Source: Gammaproteobacteria bacterium (GTDB lineage Bacteria; Pseudomonadota; Gammaproteobacteria; Pseudomonadales; Azotimanducaceae). Taken from it: a stretch of DNA of 64,000 nt. The stretch lies in the NCBI GenBank assembly GCA_009841635.1, contig VXLJ01000025.1:30224-94223 (forward strand), written 5' to 3'. The notes under the pieces were generated by a model. That model made no database searches. It saw nothing but the letters and a program-made list of their open reading frames with translations, and was not told the DNA's origin. The position numbers and the translations under genes were made by a program. Shown one piece after another: positions 8,409-16,119 of the stretch (positions within the stretch are counted from its first letter, which is position 1; each line of letters starts with the position of its first letter).

Positions 8409-9431
8409 ATGGCGATACCTGAGAACCCATGCCGATGGGTTCGTCCATTACCTAACGAACCAGGTCATTGGAAACGGCAACTGCCTGCTAAACACCTGAA
8501 ATTAGCAGAACGTGGCCAACCGGCAGCCATCGCCACGCTGCTCGCTGAACATCCTGAATATTTAAACAGACGCGGCAGTCATGGCCGCACCTTTTTATGG
8601 TCCGCAGTTCGTCACAATCGTCTAGAGCTGGCTCAATGGCTGATCGAACGTGGCGCAGACGTCAATCTAACTGGTTGCGTGAACAGCGAGAGTTTTGTGC
8701 AGTTATCACCACTCGCCGCAAGTCATTTTTATCGGCGTCCCGCCATCTATGAGTTGTTGTTACGGCAAAACACCCAAGATGACATCTTTCGTTTGACCTA
8801 TCGAGGTCAGCACAAAGCAGTGTTCGATCAGCTACGAAAAACCCCTTCGCTAATCACAGCAGAGGATCCACACGATGAGATTTATTACTCGCCATTGATG
8901 ACGTTCGCAATCGTAGGTGGTCACGATGAGTTAGTTAATCAATTCGTAGACATGGGATTCGACGTGCCCGCTTATAGCTTTCAGCTACTTTTCATCGGCG
9001 CGCATTTTGGTCGGACAGGCATGTTGCAGCTCTTCCTAGAGCACGGCGCTAACGTGGCCAATGCCGACGCGTCGCTATGGATGGCAACCAATGATCTAAC
9101 CATCTTAGAAACGCTTGTCGCTCATGGTTTGTCTGCAAACCAGCGACCCAATGGCGATTTGACGCCTCTCCTTTACGCTTGCCGAGCAGACAAGGGCACA
9201 CGAATCGATAAGCTTGCGTTCCTACTAGAGCTCGGCGCTGACGTCAGCGCAATGACGATGGACGGAAGAACGCCGTTGCACTACGCTGTCATGTCAGGAA
9301 ATTTGCAAGCGTGCAAAATGCTAATAGAGGCGGGTGTCGACCCGCATCAGAGGGCGCACAAGACGCCGAAACCCATAGAACTAGCTCAAGCGAAGGGTTT
9401 TCAAGACATCGCAGCACTACTGAGTTCTTGA
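8409..9431 (+). CDS. Ankyrin-repeat protein
   Basis: About 340 aa, made mostly of ankyrin repeats, which are protein-binding helical pairs. Clear repeat units include GRTFLWSAVRHNRLELAQWL-IERGADVN, then ALLELGADV-type units near residue 270 and the canonical DGRTPLHYAVMSGNLQACKM-LIEAGVDP near residues 290-320. The middle repeats are degenerate. There is no signal peptide. The open frame reaches back to 8295, inside pnuC; I take ATG 8409 because it avoids that overlap and directly precedes the repeat domain. The next gene starts inside its stop codon (TTGA), so the two are cotranscribed. Partner and role are unknown. Confidence 0.82.
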   Translation: MAIPENPCRWVRPLPNEPGHWKRQLPAKHLKLAERGQPAAIATLLAEHPEYLNRRGSHGRTFLWSAVRHNRLELAQWLIERGADVNLTGCVNSESFVQLSPLAASHFYRRPAIYELLLRQNTQDDIFRLTYRGQHKAVFDQLRKTPSLITAEDPHDEIYYSPLMTFAIVGGHDELVNQFVDMGFDVPAYSFQLLFIGAHFGRTGMLQLFLEHGANVANADASLWMATNDLTILETLVAHGLSANQRPNGDLTPLLYACRADKGTRIDKLAFLLELGADVSAMTMDGRTPLHYAVMSGNLQACKMLIEAGVDPHQRAHKTPKPIELAQAKGFQDIAALLSS

Positions 9432-10135
9432 ATTGGCGAATCTACATCTATTGCGGCTGTGTGCTTGCCGCATGCGGTCTACTATTAAGCCAGAACGCTA
9501 TGGCTAATGAGCAAGACACCAGCTCGCTCACCATTCAAGCCGATGACTATGTCGAACTCTATCAGTTGATGGACCATCTTCGTGGCACGCACCAGGAAGC
9601 GCTTTTCATTCCCGTGCTCAAGTTGCAGCTCGCATACCTTGAGACGACGTGGCCGTACTTTGCAGAAAGCGAGCCTGAGCATGCATTGGAAATTCGACGT
9701 TTTCAACGGCGCACAGCCTTCAACATCGCGTCCTTTACTTGGCCAGGTTGGGACGATTCATCAGAACCCATTTCCGACGCTCGGCAGCAGCTGGGCTTAC
9801 AAGCCGCTCAGCGAGGTCTCGCTATCGCGGAACAGATCGATGAGGTGACTCCCAATATATTGTGGATTCTTGCGATGCATCAGATCAATGCAGGCCAATT
9901 TGACGGCGCCGTGGCGTCCTTGGCGCGAGCGAAGTTGCTAGCAGAAAGCGAATTCCTACGCGAGATGCACGCTGCTTGGCAGTATTTCGCACTAGCCGCA
10001 AAAAAGGGCGACGAAAGCAGTGTCGACACACTAAACCAATCGATTCAGCGGCTTCGCGATTGGGATGATGAGTACAACGATTTTTACGCCGATCAACTGG
10101 TCACCGCAAAAGGCGTCTACCTCACCGGGGAATGA
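9428..10135 (+). CDS. Exported helical protein, possible lipoprotein, unknown function
   Basis: I place the start at TTG 9428, which overlaps the ankyrin gene stop (TTGA). This gives an N-terminal signal: Asn-Trp-Arg, then a hydrophobic stretch with LAAC at about residues 13-16, and a signal-peptidase-I-like site NAMA before NEQ. Both lipoprotein processing and normal cleavage are possible. The mature part (about 210 aa) is helical with TPR-like character, for example LGLQAAQRGLAIAEQI and ILAMHQINAGQFDGAVASLA. The frame itself is open from 9311, but those residues are read out of frame through the ankyrin gene. The coupling suggests joint function with the ankyrin protein, but I cannot assign one. 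Confidence 0.65.
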   Translation: MNWRIYIYCGCVLAACGLLLSQNAMANEQDTSSLTIQADDYVELYQLMDHLRGTHQEALFIPVLKLQLAYLETTWPYFAESEPEHALEIRRFQRRTAFNIASFTWPGWDDSSEPISDARQQLGLQAAQRGLAIAEQIDEVTPNILWILAMHQINAGQFDGAVASLARAKLLAESEFLREMHAAWQYFALAAKKGDESSVDTLNQSIQRLRDWDDEYNDFYADQLVTAKGVYLTGE

Positions 10136-10286
10136 ATTTTCATACCACAACGAAGAATGCTCTCCCACCTGTGAACGCAATACCTCATCAAGCTAAAACG
10201 CCGATCTACTTCCCCAATTTCGTGCACGTAAACCTCGTAAAATGCCGTGCGCTTCTATTTGACCTGACCACCCGAGGGTTGTAACT

Positions 10287-11948
10287 GTGACTCATGATCT
10301 CGTTATTCGAAATGGCACCGTTGTCGACGGTAGTGGAGCCGACCCATTCGTCGGTGATATTGCCATCGATGGTACGGCGATTTCCGCCATTGGCGAAGTC
10401 AACAATGTCGGCAAAGAGGAAATTGATGCACTTGACCGGTTGGTTACGCCAGGTTTCGTTGACCTGCATACACATCTAGATGCACAGGTTGGTTGGGACC
10501 GTAAACTCACTTCGGTCACCTGGCACGGCGTTACGACAGCACTGCTAGGCAACTGCGGCGTCACCTTTGCACCCTGCAAAAAAGAAGATCAGGAATTCCT
10601 TGCCGGGATGATGGAAACCGTTGAGGACATTCCGAAATATGCGATTCTCACTGGTCTGCCGTGGGATTGGGAGAGTTACGGTGGCTATCTAGACAGCCTA
10701 GAACGGCTTGGTCCGATGATCAATATCACGGGTTTGGTTGGGCATAGTGCAACTCGAACATATGTCATGGGCGAACGCGCCATTGAAGAACAAGCTACAC
10801 CTGAAGAGATTGAACAAATTGCGGCACTCGCTGGCCAATCAGTCAAAGAAGGCGCGATTGGTTTCTCGGTCAATCGTCATCCCGGTCATACGCTGCCAGA
10901 CCGGCGACCGATTCCAGGCACGTTTGCCAGCAGAGAGGAACTGCTTGCCATTGCGAAAGCAGTGGGTGACAACGGCGGTCTCATGCAAATCGTGCCTCAT
11001 TTTGGCGATCTCGAAAACGAGCTTGACATTATGGAAGCCGAAGCAGAAACCAGCAAAGTGCTATTCAGCGCCATCGCCGAACATGGTGCATTATTGGACG
11101 AGCGCGTAAGCGCTATGCGCGCCAAAGGGTTGGACGTCACGGGCGTCACTGTGCCACGAAGCGGTGGTGGCGTCGATAGTTTGGCCAACAACAATTTCTG
11201 GCGAACACCGAGTTGGAACAAACTCCGCAAGCTGGAGAGCGTTGAAGAACGCTTAGCAGCCATCCAAGACGCGGACTTTAGGAAAGAGCTCGTCGACGAA
11301 ATCAAGAACCATCCACATCACGATGAAATGATGAAGCCGTTGAAACGCCGCTATTACATGGGTGATGGTTTGCGGCCGAACTACACGCAATCACGTTATG
11401 AGAGCTTGTTCGACGAAGCTCAGGCTGCAGGTGAACATCCTGTCGAGACATGGCTGCGGTATATGCTCGATACGAATGGCAAGGCTATGTTCCATGGGCG
11501 TGCGTTCAACGTAAACCTCGAAGTTCTGGAAGGCATGATTACGACCGATTGGGCCATGCCCGGTTTAGGCGACGCGGGAGCTCATGTCAGTCAAATGATC
11601 GACTCTGGCTGGTCCACATTTGTGCTGTCGCATTGGCATCGCGATGCTGGTGTTTACTCCGTGCAAGAGGCGGTGCGCCGAATTAGTGGTGAACCAGCAC
11701 GCGTGCTTGGACTCTCTGATCGTGGTACTCTCGGTGTCGGCAAGCGCGCCGATATCAATGTGATAAATCTCGACAATTTAGAAGAGCGTCAGCCTGAACT
11801 AGTGCGCGACTTCCCTGGCAACGCACCACGCTTCATTCAACGAGCAGCAGGATATGACGCCACGCTTTGCAATGGTCAGATCATTCTGCGGGATGACGAG
11901 CACACTGGTGAGCATGCAGGCGAAGTGCTGCGAAGCTACGCACGCTAA
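10287..11948 (+). CDS. N-acyl-D-amino-acid deacylase (D-aminoacylase) family amidohydrolase
   Basis: This 553-aa metal-dependent amidohydrolase matches the D-aminoacylase/D-glutamate deacylase group. It has the N-terminal beta-sandwich start DLVIRNGTVVDGSG, the metal motif DLHTHLDAQ, the family GNCGVTFAPC segment whose Cys can bridge zinc, and a late GLGDAGAHVSQM with the catalytic Asp. The C-terminal half returns to the composite beta domain (GTLGVGKRADINVINL). It would hydrolyse N-acyl-D-amino acids or a related amide or cyclic substrate. The start is GTG, preceded by GAGGG, and the equivalent GTG is used by the paralogue at 21396-23051. A hairpin follows 39 bases after the stop. Confidence 0.88.
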   Translation: MTHDLVIRNGTVVDGSGADPFVGDIAIDGTAISAIGEVNNVGKEEIDALDRLVTPGFVDLHTHLDAQVGWDRKLTSVTWHGVTTALLGNCGVTFAPCKKEDQEFLAGMMETVEDIPKYAILTGLPWDWESYGGYLDSLERLGPMINITGLVGHSATRTYVMGERAIEEQATPEEIEQIAALAGQSVKEGAIGFSVNRHPGHTLPDRRPIPGTFASREELLAIAKAVGDNGGLMQIVPHFGDLENELDIMEAEAETSKVLFSAIAEHGALLDERVSAMRAKGLDVTGVTVPRSGGGVDSLANNNFWRTPSWNKLRKLESVEERLAAIQDADFRKELVDEIKNHPHHDEMMKPLKRRYYMGDGLRPNYTQSRYESLFDEAQAAGEHPVETWLRYMLDTNGKAMFHGRAFNVNLEVLEGMITTDWAMPGLGDAGAHVSQMIDSGWSTFVLSHWHRDAGVYSVQEAVRRISGEPARVLGLSDRGTLGVGKRADINVINLDNLEERQPELVRDFPGNAPRFIQRAAGYDATLCNGQIILRDDEHTGEHAGEVLRSYAR

Positions 11949-11986
11949 CGCGGTCATTGCAACCTAAAAGAACGACCAACAGCTAA

Positions 11987-12015
11987 AAGGAACTCCGTTG
12001 GACGCGGAGTTCCTT
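11987..12015 (+). terminator. Hairpin terminator after D-aminoacylase gene
   Basis: AAGGAACTCCG at 11987-11997 pairs perfectly with CGGAGTTCCTT at 12005-12015 around a 7-nt loop. The plus-strand tail is only TTAATT, a weak U-tract; the minus-strand tail is TTTTAGC. It lies 39 bases after the D-aminoacylase stop and before the PhyH gene, so transcription probably ends here. The rest of 12016-12196 has no gene; it contains the direct repeat GCTTAAA at 12148-12154 and 12158-12164. Confidence 0.65.
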
Positions 12016-12196
12016 AATTGAGTAACCGCTCCCTCTAGGCAAGCGTTAGATGCCCACATTCGGCGCTCTAGGTTCACACGCGCATCGTTCAATCGCACAA
12101 CCAAGCCGGAACTAAATCCGATTTCGCGTCGATATTCGATAAAACCTGCTTAAATCAGCTTAAACTGCACCACAGTTTGTTTCGTTTTAGTCTGTC

Positions 12197-13489
12197 ATGT
12201 TGGCTTTAGAACGTGAACTCATGGAGCTGCGAGTTTCAGGACCTACGGAAATTGGTTGGGATCGCAATCTACCGCCAAACGAGCATGTAGATGAGTTTGG
12301 CACCATCGTTACGAACGATCCTGGCTATGGTGCGCCGGACCCACGTGCACCCTCACAGCGTGTGCGAAACCACCCAGAAGTTCAAGCCTTACGCCACCAT
12401 CTTGAACTGCACAACGGCATTCATGGGCTTGAGATTTGCGAGCCGTCCGAGGTGCAACGCGCGGCCGAGATTTTTCACCGCGATGGCTTCGTCGTTGTAA
12501 AAAACGCGCTAAACCCCAAGAACTTAACGGCGATGCGCGAAGCGTGCGAGCGGAATCTGCGTACGATTTTGTCCGCTCGACACAGCCTCACCCGCAAGTA
12601 CGTGCAAGAGACAGGTCGGTTACCACATCGCTATTGCTATGGCACGTGCTCGGCATCGCGCCAAATGATGCATGAACCCGCCTGGGCCGCTATCGTTGAT
12701 ATGGCGACGACGACCCCGATCCTTTGCGAGATATTTGGTTCGACCAGTTATTCAGTCTGGGGTGGTGGCGGCGATCTCAGTCTACCTGGCGCGATCGAAT
12801 ACCAACACTTGCACACAGACGGCATAGATGAGCAAACTGACGGTCAGCACCGCCTTGAGCGGATATTGCAACGCAATCAGCTGAATTTAGACCCTCATAT
12901 GTCTTTCGCCGAACTGGACTTCAAAACGCAACGCCGCGTGCTGGACTATGCAAACAACGGGGTGACGATTAATTTCACCATGACCGATTTGACTTGGGAG
13001 AATGGTCCAATTCGACAAATTCCTGGCACGCACACAAATACTTCGCCACCACCGAGCATTGAGGACGAACCCGAATGGATGCGTTTATCCACCTTGGTTG
13101 GTGCGCCGGCGGGAAGCGCGATTTTTCGCGACACTCGAGCCTGGCATGGCGCGACACCGAATCTATCCAATGAAATTCGGGCATTGCCTAGCGTCGAATA
13201 CTCGGCTAATCCGCGTCCTGGCAAGCATTTTCAACGAACGATGCCACATGAAATCTGGTTGTCGTTATCCAAGCACGCGCAAGCAATCACTCGCAACATA
13301 AAAGCGGACGAAGGGGTCTGGCCATTCGGCGCTGGTGAGTTGCATCCGCTTTCGAGTATGCGTAAGCAAGCCTATGAGACAATGGCAGGTGACGATGGCA
13401 CCGTTGAATCGGTGCGAACGGACCCGAAATCTGCCGGTACAGTCGTACGCCTGTTCAATTCAGCAACTGACTCAATGAACTCGTATTGA
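12197..13489 (+). CDS. Phytanoyl-CoA dioxygenase (PhyH) family protein, long form
   Basis: This is a 430-aa Fe(II)/2-oxoglutarate oxygenase. The metal triad is H206-T-D208 (in HLHTDGID) and H317 (in RAWHGATPN), with R328 following as the 2-oxoglutarate anchor. The family entry phrase FHRDGFVVVKNAL is near residue 95. About 90 residues precede it, an extension absent from the shorter PhyH proteins of this window, with a Pro-rich stretch (PGYGAPDPRAPS). A 40-residue insertion, DEQTDGQHRLERIL onward, follows the first metal site. A methyltransferase begins 33 bases after the stop and is probably cotranscribed, so a hydroxylation-methylation pathway is possible. The substrate is unknown. Confidence 0.87.
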   Translation: MLALERELMELRVSGPTEIGWDRNLPPNEHVDEFGTIVTNDPGYGAPDPRAPSQRVRNHPEVQALRHHLELHNGIHGLEICEPSEVQRAAEIFHRDGFVVVKNALNPKNLTAMREACERNLRTILSARHSLTRKYVQETGRLPHRYCYGTCSASRQMMHEPAWAAIVDMATTTPILCEIFGSTSYSVWGGGGDLSLPGAIEYQHLHTDGIDEQTDGQHRLERILQRNQLNLDPHMSFAELDFKTQRRVLDYANNGVTINFTMTDLTWENGPIRQIPGTHTNTSPPPSIEDEPEWMRLSTLVGAPAGSAIFRDTRAWHGATPNLSNEIRALPSVEYSANPRPGKHFQRTMPHEIWLSLSKHAQAITRNIKADEGVWPFGAGELHPLSSMRKQAYETMAGDDGTVESVRTDPKSAGTVVRLFNSATDSMNSY

Positions 13490-13522
13490 GCACGATTGCG
13501 ATCGACGCGGTAGGCGCCACGC

Positions 13523-14311
13523 ATGCCAAGTGATCATCACCTTTCCGAATCTCAGCAACTCAATGTCAAGAAGTGGCAGATTGCAGCTCGCGGGTTTCGC
13601 GAACTCGGTGAAGAAAACTGGCGCAGGCAGGCACCCGCCTGGGGTCTATGGAGTCGCTCCGACGAAGCCTTAAACCTCCTTCCAGACGATTTAAAGGGGA
13701 AACGCTGCCTTGATATCGGCTGCGGCACCGGCTACATCTTGAAGTGGATGGCTGACCGTGGCGCGATGGCGATCGGTCTAGAACCAACCGACAATCAACT
13801 TGTAACGGCAGTTGGTTTGAGTCAGCTGCACGATACGGATGTTTCTCTCATTCAAGGGTTTGGCGAGGAATTGCCATTCGCGGACGATTCCTTTGATTTC
13901 GCCATCTCAGAATATGGCGCAGCATTGTGGGCCGATCCATATCAATGGATCCCAGAAGCCGCGCGAGTACTAAAACCTGACTGCCAGCTCGTGATCTATA
14001 CAGACCATATGTTGTCTTTGATCACTGACAACGGCTTAGACGAACCTGATGGGGCTTGGACCGAAACTTTGCAGCGATCCTATTTTGACGTGTATCGCTT
14101 GAAATGGAGCGCAGATGGCAGCGATGGCGTGGAATACCACCTCGCGCCCGGTGAATGGATCGCGCTATTTCGACAATGTGGATTCAGTGTTGAAGCGCTG
14201 CACGAGCTACCTGCACCCCAAGGCGCAACTTCACGTTTTTCGTATGCGTCTGCAGATTGGGGCAGTAAATGGCCAGCAGAACAAGTGTGGAAGGTGAGAA
14301 AAGTAGCTTAG
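13523..14311 (+). CDS. Class I SAM-dependent methyltransferase
   Basis: This 262-aa Rossmann-fold methyltransferase has the SAM-binding motif I CLDIGCGTGYILKWM near residues 60-75, an acidic motif II position in AIGLEPTDNQ, and the later LPFADDSFDFAISEYGAALW segment typical of the UbiE/Methyltransf_11 group. The acceptor cannot be deduced. It lies 33 bases after the long PhyH gene, in the same direction, suggesting a two-gene unit. Its end abuts the convergent CmcJ-like gene with only 4 bases between. Confidence 0.85.
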   Translation: MPSDHHLSESQQLNVKKWQIAARGFRELGEENWRRQAPAWGLWSRSDEALNLLPDDLKGKRCLDIGCGTGYILKWMADRGAMAIGLEPTDNQLVTAVGLSQLHDTDVSLIQGFGEELPFADDSFDFAISEYGAALWADPYQWIPEAARVLKPDCQLVIYTDHMLSLITDNGLDEPDGAWTETLQRSYFDVYRLKWSADGSDGVEYHLAPGEWIALFRQCGFSVEALHELPAPQGATSRFSYASADWGSKWPAEQVWKVRKVA

Positions 14312-14315
14312 CTGC

Positions 14316-15155
14316 TTAGATATGCCGCGAGCTTCGGCCTGATTCAAACACCGCCATCATCCGAACTTCGATGCTACGGCGCGGGCGCGCATCGATTTTC
14401 GCGGCGGGATCAATGAATGACGTATGTGGTGCAACAGGCGCTCTGCCAGTTCGGGTATCGAGTTGCTTAATGAGCACTACTTCCGATGGTTGCATGTTTT
14501 TGAAATAGTAAAAGCGGTGCTCTTTCCGATACATTGGCATCGAACTCTTAGCGCTTTTGCCATAGCCACCGTATACATACTCGACGATATCTTCATCCCT
14601 TAGACTCGTTGAATCGAGCATACATAGTGGGTTCTGTTCGACTGGATTATCGAATGGCTGCCAGGAGTTGTACCAAGCGAACTCAGCATTTTCGAAATCC
14701 GCCGGATCTAGATTTCGATTTTTTAGTAAATTCAATGAAGCTGAACGAGCCGTGTCCATGCTGTAGTCACAATGCAGGAAACGCGCATAGGCTTTATTGA
14801 AATCATCTTTGCTTTCAGTACGAATGAGGTGCTGCGTCACGAAAACGTCTAGAGCATGCGTCTGTTTCTTGACGAACTCGGCAATGGCCGGACGGTAAAT
14901 CGACGTCACTGCTTCATCATTCGTGAAATCTGTAATAGGTGATGCAAAGTCAAATAGTTCGAAACCTTGTGTATCAAGTCGAATTTCGCTAGCAAAAGGC
15001 CGGCCATCCAACACCTCGACATCGATTTTTTCCGTATTAGCCCGCCTTGAATCCCTGTCGAAAATCCGTGGAATTTCAACTGAATCCCGCCATCGCTCAG
15101 CAAGATAGCGAACTTGCGTCTTAACCGCATTCTCTATTGCATTCATAGGGTGCAT
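14316..15155 (-). CDS. CmcJ/NvfI-like Fe(II)/2-oxoglutarate oxygenase
   Basis: This 279-aa protein resembles the CmcJ/NvfI/GA4-desaturase-like family. The layout matches: H128-C-D130 in FLHCDYSMD, the phrase YNSWQPF near residue 165, PLCMLDSTSL near residue 180, EVVLIKQLDTR near residue 227, then H244 in APHTSF and R265 in RRSIEVRMM. This is the HxD...H triad plus the 2-oxoglutarate Arg. Members oxidise small molecules, including antibiotic and terpenoid intermediates in fungi. It is the last gene of a packed minus-strand unit, one base after the dehydrogenase stop; ATG 15155 or ATG 15146 could be the start. Confidence 0.82.
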   Translation of the reverse strand: MHPMNAIENAVKTQVRYLAERWRDSVEIPRIFDRDSRRANTEKIDVEVLDGRPFASEIRLDTQGFELFDFASPITDFTNDEAVTSIYRPAIAEFVKKQTHALDVFVTQHLIRTESKDDFNKAYARFLHCDYSMDTARSASLNLLKNRNLDPADFENAEFAWYNSWQPFDNPVEQNPLCMLDSTSLRDEDIVEYVYGGYGKSAKSSMPMYRKEHRFYYFKNMQPSEVVLIKQLDTRTGRAPVAPHTSFIDPAAKIDARPRRSIEVRMMAVFESGRSSRHI

Positions 15156-15156
15156 T

Positions 15157-16119
15157 CTAATATCGCAGCGCTTTATCTACCACGTTGCGCAATGGCTCAT
15201 TTGCCACAAACCGTCTGGCATTGTCCAACAGCAGTTCGTAACGACGCTCTGAGATATTGAGGGCATTTGCCACTGCAACGTGAGGCGTAATGATCACGTT
15301 TTCGCATTGCCAAAGTGCATGCCCGACAGGTAACGGCTCGACCTCAAAAACGTCCAATCCAGCACCTGCAAGCTCTTCCTCCTCGAGTGCCACAACTAAA
15401 TCGTCGAGTTTGACTGTCATGCCGCGCCCGATATTGATAAAGTAAGCGGTGGACTTCATCGCCTGAAACCGTGCACGATCCCACATGAATTCGGTATCTG
15501 GCGTGTGGGGCACGGTAGTGACGATGAAATCCGCCTGAGGTAACCATGTGTCGAGTGAATCCGGCGGGTGAATGTCAAACTCTGCACCAAATTCGTTCCG
15601 CGAATCAATGCCAATGACATCTGCTCCCATAGCAACACAAAGCCGACCTGTTTCGGCACCAATACCCCCAACGCCGTTGATTAGCACCTTGCTTTCACTG
15701 ATGTCGACATAGCCCCGTTGCCGTGCGCGCTTATCCCACCGACCACGTCGCTGTGCATCCATGTAATAAGGCAAGCCTCGCGATAGCGCAAGCATGTACA
15801 TCAGAATGTGGTGCGCGATATGGTCGGAGTAGATGCCGCGCGGATTCGTGACGACGACTTGATGCTGAACGAGCTCAGGATAGTAGTAACTAGGCGGCGG
15901 TCCTGCCATAGGATTTTGTAACCACTTAAGGTTTCGAGCGAAAGGCAATGCAGTAGGTGGCACCCACCCGTAAGCCGCCTCAATATTGCCTAGTGCTTGG
16001 GGAAGTTCGATTTCCTGCTCAATAACACGAACTTCTAGATTCGGACAATCTACTGCGAGCCGCTTGGCCCAATCGCGTTGTTCATCGTCGAGTGGCGGCA
16101 AGAACGCGAACGTTGCCAC
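15157..16119 (-). CDS. D-2-hydroxyacid dehydrogenase (NAD-dependent)
   Basis: This 320-aa enzyme belongs to the D-isomer-specific 2-hydroxyacid dehydrogenases, which interconvert 2-oxo and D-2-hydroxy acids. The nucleotide motif is G149-x-G151-x-x-G154 in INGVGGIGAE, with an Asp (IDSRN) after the next strand that favours NAD over NADP. The catalytic trio R232 (NIGRGM), E261 (FEVEPLP) and H280 (ITPHVA) is complete. The start is GTG overlapping the CoA-transferase stop as TAGTG, which indicates translational coupling. Beside a LarA-type enzyme and a CoA-transferase, it suggests processing of a 2-hydroxy acid released from the pathway substrate. Confidence 0.9.
   Translation of the reverse strand: MATFAFLPPLDDEQRDWAKRLAVDCPNLEVRVIEQEIELPQALGNIEAAYGWVPPTALPFARNLKWLQNPMAGPPPSYYYPELVQHQVVVTNPRGIYSDHIAHHILMYMLALSRGLPYYMDAQRRGRWDKRARQRGYVDISESKVLINGVGGIGAETGRLCVAMGADVIGIDSRNEFGAEFDIHPPDSLDTWLPQADFIVTTVPHTPDTEFMWDRARFQAMKSTAYFINIGRGMTVKLDDLVVALEEEELAGAGLDVFEVEPLPVGHALWQCENVIITPHVAVANALNISERRYELLLDNARRFVANEPLRNVVDKALRY

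Noticed and set aside
12148-12164. Direct repeat GCTTAAA before the long PhyH gene as a regulatory site
   Set aside because: A 7-base AT-rich repeat with a 3-base gap is too weak without further copies; mentioned only within the terminator entry.
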